Made by a program: the position numbers and the translations under genes | In this document: positions 20,840 through 33,820 of the stretch, one piece after another | How positions within the stretch are numbered: position 1 is the stretch's first letter | Layout of the letters: every line of letters starts with the position of its first letter | From: Hermatobates lingyangjiaoensis | Lineage: Eukaryota > Arthropoda > Insecta > Hemiptera > Hermatobatidae | Assembly (NCBI GenBank): GCA_026182355.1 | Contig: JAPFBL010000243.1 | Span: forward strand, 620,001-684,000 | Reading direction: 5' to 3' | DNA: 64,000 nt | Notes under the pieces: model-generated | What the model was told of the DNA's origin: nothing | The model's database searches: none | Seen by the model: the letters and a program-made list of their open reading frames with translations, nothing else

Positions 20840-23800
20840 TTTCCCTCTCTCTCCCTCTCTATGTTTTTTGTTTTGTGTCAGACTAAGAAGTTCTGTGTGA
20901 GATCATAGGGATTAGCTGTTGGAAGACACTGTTTCCCTATAAAATAATATTTTATTTACCAATTTTTTTTTTAATGTAAGCTTGGCTCAATTTATTAGTA
21001 AGTTATTGTTAGCTATGTAAATTCAGTTTATAACTCTTTTAAGCTCCTTTCATAAGGTCTATAGTTACAGTTCAGTATACTTACATGGGGTCTTATATCC
21101 TCGTCATTTTATTTTGTGTTAAAATGCAGAACAAGGGGCCTAATATATATATTATATAATAATATATATTATGTTATGTACAAGAACTATCTTATACAAA
21201 CAGTTACTAATAGTAGATATACTAATACTTAAACTAATTTAATCTTAAACTAATATTAGTATATATACTTAGTAGACATCGATGCCCAGACGCCATGACA
21301 GGGGCCCCTTATTCTGCATATTCACCTTGTTTTGTTATATGTTTTTCAATTTAATTTTTAAATATCTGTTAGTAATTAAGTTTCAGTATGATGAAATATC
21401 GGTGTTTATCACAGCTAAGAATACTAGTAATAAGATATGATAACCCAACCCATACTAGACATAGAGGTGCAATCCAGTTTATGTGCATACTTTTTCTCTA
21501 TAGTTTTACATTTTTTCATTACAGTCTATCAAAGTAAGACATCATTATTAATTCTGTATGATTCCTATCTGATTTCTAATTTATTTTAGGTAAGTGTTGT
21601 CTGTAAATGATTTTTAGATCCGTACACATGGTAAGGGGTAGGATTTAAATATGAATAATCTGTTTATAATTGATAAATTAAAAAAAAATGTTTGTTTACT
21701 TTGGTGTTTTATAAAAATTATAAATTGGTAAGAAACTAATGTAGTAGATATAACATTGTTAGTATGTTTTGTGTTATAGTTTATTGTGTTGTTATAAATA
21801 TAAATCCTTTATTTTGTTGTTATGAAATACGGATTATTGTTTTCATTTATTTTCACCAACGGAAACGGCATTCATAATGAATGTTTGTTTTTAATTATAG
21901 TGTTAACTTATTTTGGTCTCTTATAAGAAACAAAAAATATTTCTTAGGCTTCGTACTTTCAAAATGATGAAGATTATTAAAAAAATAAATCTTTAGATAG
22001 GTGTGTAAGATAAGTAATGGAAATAGATATTTCATTATACTGGCTAACAACAACAAAAAATTTGTCATGGTGCCTAAGATGTTTCAACAGTTTTCACATA
22101 ATTTAAAGGTACTGATTCCAGAAATGGCTAAGTAAGTTATTGGTAGCTATGTAAATTCAGTTAATAACTCTTTTCCTCTATCAGGTCTTGTTTTTGTGCT
22201 ACGGTATACCCCTTTTTGTAGGAAGGCGATAGATATACTAAAGACAGACAAATCGAGGAAACAATATTTTTATTTAACTTTAAGACACATATTCATTAAT
22301 CAATCCCAAATATTTCCAATACATATACAACAACGTGTGCAATATATCTGGATTTCAACATATATTCCCGGCAAACGTAGCAAAAAACATATTTCGTTTG
22401 TTTAAGAAAAGTCGCCTAGGAGAGAATGTAGCCAGCCATGTTTAATTTTTACTCCAAAAATCTGCAACGGAAGTAAAAGCTTTAAGACTTGTGAGTCACA
22501 ATCATTCAACATTGAATTATAATTATGACGCTAGATGTATTTAGAAATACGCCTAATTTAAAGGTTGAAAGAAGTATGAAATAGCGAACATCTCACTAGA
22601 TTGACCTGATGAAAAAAAAATTAGCGTGAATTTGGGAATCAGCACCCCTAAATTAATCTAAATCAGCTTTGAAATCTTAGGCACCAAAACATGTGTTGGC
22701 CAGTGATATTCTTAGCGTAATGTGTAACTTAATGCAATAAATTGACTACTCAGATTAATAATAAGAAGACTGAGGTTTGTTACAGAGATTTATTTTCGAT
22801 TATTTTTTTTATATAAATGGCTTAGTATTATATCAGTAATATGTTCTTTGAAAAATATTTGATAAGTAATACATGATATAGTTGACTACTGTTGTTTGAG
22901 CTTGTAATATAATTTTGGTGTTTTATATTTTGTGGTTTAGTTGGAGAATATTTTGTAAAATTTTTATACAAATATCAGTGGGATGCTATTTTTATGTTGT
23001 TTGAGGACTACCATGTCCTGTCCCACTATTGCCATAGCAGAAAGACATGTTTCTGAGATTTCAGCAATTTGTGAGACAAATTACTAACAAGCAATACATT
23101 TGTGTGTGAAACAAGTCACTAACAAGCAATATATTTCTATGGGATATAAAATAAAATTGAAATTAAGTCACTTCATTGGTATTATAACCATTCAAAATGG
23201 CTTCGTCATTCCCGATTTTTCTATATTCTATGTGATTTATTGTTCTAATGGAATTAAGTTTACGATATTTAAAGAAAAAGCCTGTAAGTTAATGTATTAG
23301 CTTTAGGTCATTTAAAACGATATTATTTCTATGTAGTAGACTCATTACATCTTGTTCAAATTAGATTACTGTTGAATCACAAAATATTAGTTTTAAAGGT
23401 GTTCTAGGAATGTTCAAAACTTATTTTATTTATTGTCTTAAAAAGAGGTTAACCTAACTCTCTAGTAGTTTCTATGGCCTAATTTTGTTTATCATCACAG
23501 TTTGTTAACTTAACAAACCGATTGTCTTATAATTTGTTTTCCAATTTGTTTCCATATAAACACAATTATCACAAGTTAGATTAATTATATACTACCCAAG
23601 TTAAATATACCGTAATAATTTTATTTTATTATGAATTTTTTGTTAAAATTTTCAATTTTTCTGTAATTTACTTTATAGAAATAAAGAAAAATAATAAGAC
23701 ATGGTACTTTATATTTTTATTATCATTTATTTATGAGGATATTTGATGTTGAAACTTCTAGTTAGGTTTAGATTTAAAAGATCTCCAAAAAACTCTTGAC

Positions 23801-24287
23801 CATGTAAGAAAAGTAAAAAAAATGTTGGTATTAATTTCCACAGAAAACAGTTACAAAAAAAATTGGAGTAAGCTACACTCAACTTTGGTCTGAGGAAACA
23901 TATATATCATTGTTGGCCGTTAATGATAAGTTTAATTGTCTGCTTTAGTTTTGATACGTATAAGTAAGTTTTATTATCTTTAAAATTTGAGAAGAATAAA
24001 ACTTACATGTCTTCTGATATTCATCACAGTTAATTTGTCAAACCTGTATTAAAAATAAACTATTATAACTTTGAAAAATCATTAAATAACAATGATTTAA
24101 CTGGGTGAGATGTCTTAGTAGATCTTGTTGGCTGCCTTTTGAACCTTCAATTTAAATACTACCTGAAAAACGAATATTTGTCTTTTATTTTTACCCAAAA
24201 AAATTATGTGACAACAGAATAAACTAATAACTAATATCACACTGTGTTAACTGGTTAAAATAGTAATCAGATGTTTACTCTGATACC
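20500..24287. other. Intergenic with interspersed repeat R
   Basis: A (CT)n tract lies at 20802-20860. Imperfect inverted AT-rich sequence at 21110-21330 is bounded by AAGGGGCC and GGCCCCTT. Repeat R occupies 22080-22710. From 22710 to 24287 I see no element or gene. Confidence 0.5.
22080..22710 (+). repeat. Interspersed repeat R, copy 1 (uninterrupted)
   Basis: Shares diverged blocks, inverted, with 44100-45000: AAATTAATCTAAATCA near the right end, CTAGATGTATTTAGAAATAC, CATTCAACATTG and TCTGCAACG. No coding capacity is recognised. A short block (TAAGTTATTGKTAGCTATGT) also occurs at 20998. Confidence 0.7.
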
Positions 24288-24424
24288 AAAATTTTTATTT
24301 TTGGTTCTTTTGTTGTTGGCTTTGAAAAAGTTTAACGTTAAAAAGGAATTTGAAAAGATAAGGGGGGAGATATACTTTATGTATTTATTTAAATACGAAA
24401 TGAATATCACATTCTGTGTTTAAT
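24288..24424 (+). repeat. Direct repeat, copy 1
   Basis: About 130 bp from ATTTTTGGTTC through ATTCTGTGTTTAA, about 87% like 26274-26402 by eye. Function unknown. Confidence 0.8.
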
Positions 24425-26273
24425 TGCCAGTAGGTCAGTATTGTTGCATAACAGTGTAAACATTATTTTCTACGTGTGCTAACAGTTTTAATAATAAGAT
24501 ATCTTGAATTTTTAAGTCACTATTATTATTATTCTTTCTAACTAAATTGAATTTTTTGGCAGTGAGATTATAACTATCAGCCTAGTCATAAAAATGAGAA
24601 GAAACATATTTGCTAATTGTGGAGACTATGACCTAATGGGTCACGGGTGTCTAGTAATATATAGTAATATCCGAGCCATTCCATATAATTCCTTAAAGAA
24701 AACAAGTAAAATAGCCTTTATTTAAAGAGACTAAAGGAACCCATAAATGACGTAATTGAAATTATGATGAGTGACGTCATATGCAAGTCATTGCTCTTTC
24801 ATTCGCCAGTTGAAATTACGGCTCGGTAGCGTTCTAATATATCCCGTCGTAATATCAAATATTATTCTTTGAAAAGAACAATATTCCTGGATATCTCATT
24901 AAATGGTAAGTACGATAGTTTCTGCAACTATGAGCACGTATATTTTTAATAATAAATTAGTTTAATAATAATAATTATGTAAACAGTTTGAATACAATTT
25001 CTTAGTGATTCTGTTAGGTTAGCGTCCTTTCTATAAAATAAAATTATCTTACAATCAATAGTATATACCTACTTTTAATAACAATATGTTAACTTAACTT
25101 AAAATACATAATAAAGTTCTCATTATTGATCAAAATGTCAAACAAATATCCTACCAGAAATAAATTATTGAAATAATTAGAATTTCATTTTAATTTATAG
25201 AAGTTTAATGGAGTTCATTACTTTCTAATATTATGTATAACTTTTGCAATTTGAATTCAATAATAGTGATCATTGTTTTTATAACTATAGATTTCATATT
25301 TAATATAATTGACTAATTCAATTCAGTTATAAGTATTAATTTGGTTTTACAATGTAATGTTTCATTTAACATTAAACATTTTACTAATTACTAACATATT
25401 GTTTTAATTAATAAAAAATATTCTTTTTAATCATATACTGTAAAATTTCGTTTATTAGAAATCATTTAAGAAAAATTTGAGAACATAATACAGTACTAAA
25501 AATATGGCTACGATTACCTTATAATAGAACAAGCTCAACATTTTCCAACTTCCAATATTAATTTAATATCCATTTCGTTTACCTGTACTGTAATTGTATA
25601 CCAATTGAAATCATTATGTAGCAAAGAAAAGAGTTGGATAACTGTAAACTTACTTTGGTTTATTCTCTGTTATCATATAGTTACTAATTTCATTGTCAGC
25701 TTTTCATATTTTAAAACAGTAGTTTCTATATATGGCCATATTTATAATTCTGACATTATAAAATGTTTATTCTTAAAAATAATATGAACAGAATTATATA
25801 AAAACTATTTTTAGGTATATTCTGTGCAAATAGGTTTTAAAATTGAATCTTATATCCTGTTCATTTAAGAATTAAATAGCAAATAATTTGCCTAATTTCC
25901 ATATTGTTTAACACTTTATTTTGATTATTAAGCATTTCTTTTAATAAGAGTAAAGGATTTTTTAGAAGTACTTCAGTAAAAAGAAACTTTATTTATGGTA
26001 ATTATTTTCTTTTAAAATTGTTAAAATGGATTTGTCTATTTTAATGATTACTAAATGAACTTCCAAGATGTTTAAAACCTTTTTGTTGACTAACATCAAA
26101 TTTAGTATATTTGTTTTTTAGTATATATATTTTATATCAAATAAATTTATATCACAAAGAAATGTTATGATATAAAGTAGTGTTTTTTCTTTTAGGTCAA
26201 ATTTTTTAGGTGTTTTTTGTTTGTGATCTATATAAATTAATTAACATAGTTGGATTTTTATTAAATGACATTA
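24425..26273. other. Very AT-rich intergenic DNA, nothing recognised
   Basis: Long AT-rich sequence with no gene, tRNA or repeat family that I can support. The short ORF near 25605-25787 lacks any homology I recognise. Confidence 0.5.
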
Positions 26274-26402
26274 TTATTTTTGGTTCGTTTGTTGTTGGCT
26301 TTGAAAAAGGTTAACTTTAAAAAGGAACTTGAAAGGATACGGGGAGAGACATACTTTATTTATTTATTTGAATAAGAAATGAATATCAGATTCTGTGTTT
26401 AA
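26274..26402 (+). repeat. Direct repeat, copy 2
   Basis: Second copy of the 24288-24424 sequence in the same orientation. Confidence 0.8.
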
Positions 26403-26733
26403 GCAAAACTTAAGTTTGTTTCCATATGAAACGGTTAAACATTACATACAAGTTGCAGTTAATTTTTCAAATAAATATTGAGTTTAGCCCTTGGCTTGAC
26501 TTCACTACTTAATTTTGGCCCACTGTGAATTTGAGTTTGACATCCTGGATTTAAAGTGTTCTGGGCTATAGAACTCCATTCTATTCATTCTCTCCAGTGA
26601 CATCATTCAGCCCCCTGACAGTCACTCAGGTAACCAACAGTCGCAATCGGCTGACTAGCCACATTCTATGAGGTCAATATGTAGAGAAGTGCTGAACTAG
26701 TACTTCACCCCTTAACTGTTTCTTCTCTCAAGA

Positions 26734-27056
26734 GGGCCAGATTAGCTCAGTGGCAATGCGCTACCCTCTGAAGTGGTAGGTCGGGGGTTCAATAACCACT
26801 GTGGTCCCCGGTTTATTCATGTCGGAGATTAATAAATCAGAGCACGTCTTCCCTTGGAGGATACGTTATACCACCGGTATGATATTCAGGTACTCCGTAC
26901 TCTAAATGCACGTGAGTCAGACAAAATTTAGGACTCCTGATATAGAATCAGTTTTTCTTTGTGTGGAATCACAAAGGCCCTCCAATGCTAGGCCTATGTG
27001 TGTTACAGTAGCAGTCCCTTGTAGGTAACTGCTAGTGTAACCTAACATAACCTGAC
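26734..27056 (+). repeat. tRNA-derived SINE, plus strand
   Basis: Begins with a tRNA-like head: A box ATTAGCTCAGTGG and B-box region GGGGTTCAATAACC. The body has AGGTACTCCGTACTCTAAAT and AATTTAGGACTCC. The tail is GTAACCTAACATAACCT. Confidence 0.85.
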
Positions 27057-27579
27057 TTTCATATTTCTGTCTAACATAATCATTTCAATTAATACAAATA
27101 TGATTGTAGGGTAAAAAGCTAATGAAATAGTCTCCTCATATAAACATTTAATCGTATAAACAACACGTAGTGTCCTTCTTCACTTATGAGTAAATACCAC
27201 ATAATAACTGATTGCACTACGTTAGAAACAAATAAGATTTCCTAGATTATTAATTAACTTCTATTTTTTTTAATTTTACCTAATGTTTCTTTTAATTTGT
27301 TAACTGTTTGTAATTTATCTGTTTTATTAATTGAATCTCAGTTAACTGTTTTGTTAAATCGAGTTAATACTTCTTTTCGATTAAACATAATATTAGTATT
27401 GTTAGTACCATAGAGGTGGTCAGAACAATCAATTATAAACCACCTCATCTTGTGAATTACGAGCTAAAATAGTCTCTTTTAACTTATGAGTTTTCAAGCA
27501 GTATTGTATGTTATTTACTCAAGATTTGGAGACGAAAATAAACACTAAGTCTTCCGACTCACAAAAAAAGGATTTAATG

Positions 27580-27640
27580 ACACAACACGTTTCGAACACT
27601 TAGTGTTCATCGTCAGTTTACATGTGCCTCAGTAAGGTGA
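27580..27640 (-). ncRNA. Hammerhead-like motif, family D
   Basis: Minus strand: CTGACGA 27616-27610, extra T, stem II GAACAC 27608-27603 with GTGTTC, loop TAA, GAAAC, then GTGTT. Helix III ACGTGT is near-palindromic. Helix I pairs poorly, so activity is doubtful. Confidence 0.55.
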
Positions 27641-29279
27641 TGACTAATTCCTTACAGTCAGGTTACATTTTGAATTAGCCAAGGTAAAATGGTTTGTAAT
27701 ATTTAAATTATTTTTTTGTTTACCATTTTGAATTTATCTTGTTTAATACTTCCTTTAATTGTGAACCGTTTCTTAATTTTCTTTTTTTTTTTGTTCAATT
27801 TTGGTCTATATGGGTGGGAATGTGAGTGTCTTCTTACTTGGACGTTATCTACTTCACACTACTGTTGTACTCAACACTTCTTATTAAGTAGGTAATTTCA
27901 CCAGGAACATGATGTAGGAAGATATGGAGTCTGCCAGGAACATAGTGAAGATGTCATAAGCGACACTTGAAGAACTAGGATATGCAGGTGGTCCAGATCT
28001 CCACCAATCCGTACCAGAGTTTGTGAGTGTGTATGTCTGTGTATTTTGCATGTGTGGGTACCAAGTTGAATTTTGTTTGTCAACCCGTTCTCATTTATCT
28101 CTTTTGTAAAATTGTTGTAATACTTATTTTGAATTGCTCTTAAAATTCTTTTGAATTTCTCTCAAATAGTACAGAATAAATGTACCCACCTTAGAGCTAG
28201 GGCTCCACGGCCGCCTGAATGTTGATATTCAACATGATTTGAGTTGGGAATCAATTGATTGCTACATTAGTCGACTTGCTAACAATGAAGATAAAAAAAC
28301 TGCCTACTCATCCAAAATATCCTTGTTCGGTAACTGAATCCAACTCCCAACCTTTCCTAAACACATGAGTCCCAATATCTTCCTACCTGAGTTAAATATG
28401 ACAACCTGATGACATGTAAATTATACAGTACCTCAGACAAAGCAAAGCTGCAAGACTATACGACCATGAAAACGACTCCTTTCCCTGACATACTGATGAC
28501 GTCCCATGTATTGAAGGTCCTTACTGACATATACAAAAACAGTAAGATGATAATTTAGCAGTAGTAGGCCTCTGATCCGGAAATGCTAATTACTATGTGC
28601 ACTGATGTGCATGGAAATATTCGTTGGTCGTTGTTTGGAACTGCTGTTACCCATTTATCTATCGTTTATTTTTATTTGATAACCCAATACAGTTATTTAA
28701 TTTGTTAATTTGGTTTAACATCTTTTTATTAGTTAACCGTTTCTAATTTATCTATTTCTTTAAGTATTTTTGTGGTGTGACCGTATTTGTGTGTGTGTGT
28801 GAATAAATGTTACATTTAAGGAATATAGAAAAGTAGTTACGTTTTATTAAAGAGTCAGAGAGGAGGAGTGCATCTCTGTTAGAAACCATCATCCTCTGAT
28901 AATATCGGGAAGTTGATAAACGCTATCAACTCTATTGCACAGTACATGACAACTAATGTTCCAGCTGTATCATAAAATTTACTTATTTTTTTTATCAACA
29001 CCTATGATGATTGGCAGACTTCACTTGTAATATACCTAAAACTGGAGGTAACATCGGGTCTAAAAAGTCCAGCCCGACCCGACCCATGCCCGCGGGTATT
29101 AAAGCCCGACCAGAGCCCAATATACATCGGGTGTATATTGGAGTTTATTTTCTACCAGCCAAGAAAATCTCGGTCATTTGTTTTTTCTAAATTATTTATT
29201 TTATAACAAATATTCCTTAGTTTAATATCTATACATCGTCTTAGTATGCATAATTTGTAATATAAAAACCAATTAAAAA

Positions 29280-29470
29280 GAAGATAGACACAGGAATAAC
29301 TCACTTTTATATTTCGACCGATAAATAAAGGAAAGAAATCGGCGTCAGAGTCGCCGCTTTGCCTTTCTGCGGGACTCTTCGCCCTCCTGATGACGACGAT
29401 GGTCGAAATATAAAAGTTTTGTTATTTCTGTGTGCTATCTTCTTTTTAATTGGTTTTTATTTATAAGTCC
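29280..29470 (+). repeat. Family C hammerhead foldback
   Basis: Arms (GAAGATAGACACAGGAATAAC and complement) enclose the plus-strand motif: CTGATGA 29387-29393, C, GAC-GATG-GUC stem, GAAA, TATA. The outer sequence CTGCGGGACTCTTCGC recurs in the 52-kb and 63-kb copies. Confidence 0.75.
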
Positions 29471-30302
29471 TTTGGACCGTTCGTTTAATTACATAATTTA
29501 TAATATATATTTATTTAAAAAAAAAAAAAGCGAGAGAGAAGTCTGGGGCCTACTCGACCCGATTTGTAATTGAGATTTTGGGCCCGACTCTGACCGAAAT
29601 CGGGTTGGGTTTGACAGGGCTCGGGTTAAGGACCATACCTACACCTATATTGACCTTTGACCCTTAGATCCAAGCCACCATTCTAAACACCAACACCATA
29701 AGTTCATCATCACTACTATACCCCATCTCCACCAATAGATGACCGACAGCTGCTATCATCAGTTTTATAAGAAAAGGATTTAGTCGGCCCGTTTAAACAC
29801 ATTTTTCTTCTTATAGAATTTTAACAATATCTTAAACTTCACCATGGAACTTCTATTTATCTCTATTTTTATTTTTCTTGAATTATTAATAAATTAAAAT
29901 ATCTAATAATATTCACACAACTAATAAATATAAAATGTTTAATACTTACATTCCAACACGTTATTGTGGCATTCTCGCAGCAAAAAATAATTATCTCAAT
30001 TTGGAGATAGTCAGTATTCCAAGAATGGTTTCTCTCCACAGTTTATAGAATTTAAAATTTTAGCAATAGTGATAACTTGTGCTGAATTTTCTCCAAATTA
30101 ATAACTTACCTGAATTTTAAGTAAATTACCTAGATGTCTAAGCATTGATGTGATACAATAATAACAAGTTTCATTCAATTAAGTTCTTGTAAATAAAATA
30201 TATTAAGGCAATTTAAATATCACAGATTAAAATTATCACAATAATAATAATAATAATTCATATTATACAAAAATGATTTAGCTGTTTGGTTTTGGGTTGC
30301 GT

Positions 30303-31809
30303 TTACTTACAGTAACAATATAATTTTAATTTGTAATGTGAAATGCATCTACTCTGTTTACCATAAGAATTACTTCTTGAAATTGTGCTAAGGACTTGGA
30401 ATTTGTTTGTTTCCTTGTTCATGCTAACAGAAGCTTCAAAGAGTGCGTTTCCAGGCACTGTTTCAATGCGGAGAGAGAAGTCTGTTTTATAGGAGCTTTC
30501 TGTTGGAGGGGATGGGAGAACATGTATCCTTGCACTTAAAATTCTGTTAAGTTTGAGTTTAGCACATTCACGATAACCAGAAAGCATTGAATTAATATAG
30601 TCGACTAGAAAATTAGCAGATTGTCTAACATCAGTGGAATTTGTGTTAATCTGCTCGCTTTTGTGACATGTGCACCAGTGGTCTTCGATTTGTGCGTGTT
30701 GACACGTCCTATTATCTGGAATCGATAAAAACAGGCTGATACCTCTCATATAGTTCCCTTCTCTCAATTCTATACTCCTACCTTTAACAGTTCTATCGTG
30801 TATAGACTCCAGATGGGTTAGGTCAACTAAAGTGTCATAAATATCAAACGGAGTTGTAAGTTTCTTGGCATTTCTATGAAGGTTAGATACTGCTGTTGTA
30901 TACCTTTCTTTAAACCAAGTAGGGTAACTTATAAGCAGCAGGGGGAGCCTTTCCTCGAGATAACCCTGATAAGTCGTGCGTATATCTCCCCAACGTATTC
31001 CATGATCGCTCATCACAAAAACAATAGTTTTATTAAAGACATCATTCTCCAAGAGTTTTCTCATAGTATCAACATAATAATCATCTCCATATTTTGGAAG
31101 ATTTAAAAAGTCGTGAGAAAGACTATTACTCCAGAAGAAACCAAATGATAGTTTTTCTAGAAGGCGTAAAGAAAACTTTAATACAACATCTAAAACAATC
31201 TCAATGCTCAATCTAGTTCCAACGCAAAGGTTAGCGTTTAATCTTTTCTCATAGCCCATTTCTTTTTCTGATACTTGATTGAAAATTTTTAAATAAAAAT
31301 CAGTCGGTTGGTTTTTAAAACCAACTTTGAGATAGTTAAACATTCCCATCCAAGAAGCATCTTCTCCAAAGCCAGTAACAAATCCTGCTGTTTTGAAATG
31401 ATCCCAAATAAAAGAACAATTATCAAAGAAAGCATTGGTTTCCGGCCAACATGTTTCGATTACCTCTTTTTCTGATTTTCCTGTTAAAAGTGCTAACAGG
31501 TTGGGAAAAGTATTATCACCAACCTTGTTAAAACCGAAAAATTCCACCAAGTTGGTATTCTGTTTAAGAAAGTTGAAAGTTTTTGGCATTTGCCTATGGA
31601 AATTAAGTCTCGAAACGCCATCAATGCCGATGATAAGGACGCTAACGTTTGTATCGGCAGAAGGTACAGCAGCAGCTTCTACAAGTCTTTGTGGGACAAA
31701 AGCATGGAAATCCTTGTACTGTAAACCTTCACCCTGACATTCAACACGCACAAACTCTTCTTCTTTCATTCCTGTTTTCTCTTCTACCTGCACACATTGT
31801 TCTGCGTAT
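30303..31809 (-). CDS. DUF229 protein, terminal exon (phosphatase/sulfatase-like domain)
   Basis: The acceptor GTTGCAG precedes 31809. The exon carries 501 full codons after the split Lys and ends at TAA 30305-30303; the assembled protein is 645 residues, a normal DUF229 length. It belongs to the alkaline-phosphatase/sulfatase-like superfamily; substrate and physiological role are unknown. Family features: VRVEC and FHAFVP near the start; VLIIGIDGVSRLNF (Asp207); GDNTFPNLLALLTG (Thr244, candidate nucleophile); CSFIWDHFKTAGFVTGFGED; SLSHDFLN (His376, Asp377); FVMSDHGIRWG (Asp412, His413). These are the likely metal-binding positions by analogy. The C-terminus is Cys-rich (CISHYKLKLYCYCK). The stop codon overlaps a perfect GTAAGT donor, so a further short exon cannot be excluded. 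The frame is intact. Confidence 0.92.
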
Positions 31810-32229
31810 CTGCAACAAAAATATCATCATCAATATCTAATACTCCATTATGTGGAGGATGAGTTGAGGTCATTTTTTTCAAAATCACATTAACCAAAGG
31901 GGCGTTATGGTACATTTAATGTTTTCAGAAAATTTTTTTTTTACTCTAAACAACTTATTAAAGAATAATGAACTTTTGCCATCAAATTAAACATAAAATT
32001 AACAATTTATAAAAAAAAATCATGAAATTTCAATTAGCGCAAAGAGCAATAAAGCTATTAAACCTGAATATTCATCCTGGACTAATGAACACCCGCTATA
32101 ATTGTCGAATTTTTATTACATTGACTTAGAAATTTTTTTTAAGTGATTTGTCTGAAATAAAATTGATGTTTAGAGATTAATGAAAAAAAAATATGAAATG
32201 GATGTTACATTAATATCCATTTATTCTCT

Positions 32230-32325
32230 TCTTGCGTAAATAAATCGAAAGCCAGAGTGGATATTGAACTCTGGATGTAGCAGTCTATAGCCAAACACGT
32301 TGACACCGGGCTGCCCTGAACTCCT
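32230..32325 (-). repeat. SINE head fragment
   Basis: Minus-strand tRNA-like head and start of the body: the plus strand shows GCGTAAATAAATCGAAAGCC then AGAGTGGATATTGAACTC, as in the full SINEs. Confidence 0.6.
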
Positions 32326-32376
32326 TGAAAGTACATATTAAGTATATTTAGAAAGCCTTCAATAATTTTAATAATA

Positions 32377-33820
32377 ACTAGCAAATGTACCCGTCTTTGA
32401 CGGAATCAAAAATTCTATTATACTTGGTATTCCAAAATATCAATTATAGTATTATACTAATACTATAATAAGAAATTGTAGAATAGTAGAAAACACCATT
32501 ATTAGTACAGTGTTAAACAAATGCCTCTGTATACACTACATTAGCTGTCTGTCCTTCAGGTTCATGGAAGAACAATCAGTTGAAACCTCTGACTATTGAG
32601 CAAGTAAACTACAGTTGACCACGTGAGAAAAACTTGGTTTTGTTAACTTGAATTCCTGCGTTAGATAAAGTCTCCCTTTGCGACTTACTTAACGTCATTG
32701 CGAAATAGACTCTGACCGGACTTTGCAATAATTTCAACGTAAACAGACAGTGGCTCGGAATCAATGGTATGTGTGGTATACACACAGACTCCCCAATACC
32801 ACATCCAGTCATTATGTCCGCCTCTATGGCATACCTGTGTAGAGCACGAACTCAGAGTCGTGTCCCGTTGCACAGTTTTGGGGCACTCATGTTTCGTAAC
32901 ATGAAATTTGTTACTGCTACTAAATTGCAGCATGATTGGTTCTCCTACTTTAAGTTTTTACTCATGAGCAGGCAGTCCAGTAGAAATAAATTCAGAGTCA
33001 ATAAATTCAATTAGATAATGAACTGCTTCTTCATCACTAATCCAATTTCTTTACTGACTTGTAAGTTCTTTCCTCGGTTTCATATAGCGTAAGAACTTGT
33101 TTGTTGATTTCTCATGCCTGTTCATATTAAGGGCTGAGAATTGCTCGTTTACAAAAGATTTATTCTCAATAGATAGTACATCCTTAACTCTGTGAAACAC
33201 CATTTCAATGATGTCAAATACGCAATATATTCATATGCTCAATTGAAATTAAAATCAACTAACAATACCTACTTGCCACACCTGTGTATTTTCAAAACAA
33301 ACTTGTCTGTGAAGTTAGGAAAATACAGCTAAAAGCCCCATAACTTCGCTTCTATATTGAATTAATAATCTAGTTAGAGCCCATATTTTAAGTTAGGCCC
33401 ACACAAATCCAGTGTCAATGTTTCAGCTTGCTATGTCTTATGGTGGCTGAGTTTACTTGTGACAAACATTTTTCCGTTTAAACGTCCATAACTTCACTTC
33501 TACGTTGAAATTTCCAATCAATTCATAGCCTATATTTTAAGTTAGACCAACACAAATCTACTGTAAAAGTTTCAGCTTTATATGTCTTATGGTAGCTGAG
33601 TTTACCTGTGACAAAGTTTTGCGGACAAACCGACAAACCGACAAACCGACAAACCGACAAACCGACAAACCGACAAACCGACAAACCGACAAACCGACAA
33701 ACCGACAGAAATTTTTCTAAGGGTGGATTCGGTTTCTCCAATGTATGAAACGTAAAGAAAACTTGAAATGAGTCAGTTCTGAGCAATGTACAGACAAAAT
33801 CATTATTTTATTTATAAAGA
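32377..33820 (-). mobile_element. Helitron, copy 1
   Basis: A rolling-circle transposon on the minus strand. The 5' end TC is at 33820 and the 3' end CTAGT at 32381-32377, preceded by the hairpin CCGTC-AAA-GACGG about ten bases away. It lies between host A and T, as Helitrons insert. A helicase remnant lies at 32560-32935. An 8-bp tandem (CGACAAAC, about ten units) is at 33624-33707. It is shorter than an autonomous element and decayed. Confidence 0.88.
32560..32935 (-). pseudogene. Helitron Pif1-like helicase C-terminal remnant
   Basis: The frame GESVCIPHIPLIPS, then FTLKLLQSPVRVYFAMTLSK, then SQRETL..AGI and FSRGQL matches the end of Helitron-encoded Pif1-family helicases (...IPRIPL.PSD..FPF...QFPV..AFAMTINKSQGQTL...FSHGQLYVA.SR). 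A stop follows FSRGQL where Tyr-Val-Ala would be expected. Only the last helicase motifs remain and several residues have changed (Gly to Arg in SQGQT). Confidence 0.85.

Larger units (their letters stand above)
27057..30302. other. Intergenic, downstream of both genes
   Basis: Contains family D fragments (27110-27190 and 27530-27660), a GT-rich stretch near 28030, GCCCGAC-rich sequence at 29070-29110 and 29550-29600, and family C copy 29280-29470. No gene is recognised. An AATAAA for the DUF229 gene could be the minus-strand one near 29870. Confidence 0.5.

Noticed and set aside
26740..26815. Possible functional tRNA gene
   Set aside because: The A and B boxes are present but the cloverleaf is incomplete and the same head recurs before a common body in at least seven places, so it is a SINE head.
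33624..33707. Possible CRISPR-like short repeats
   Set aside because: Units of 8 bp are contiguous with no spacers, and this is eukaryotic DNA; it is a simple tandem within a Helitron.
33523..33786. Minus-strand ORF with RFVGLSVC repeats
   Set aside because: Product of the 8-bp tandem inside a Helitron; not a gene.
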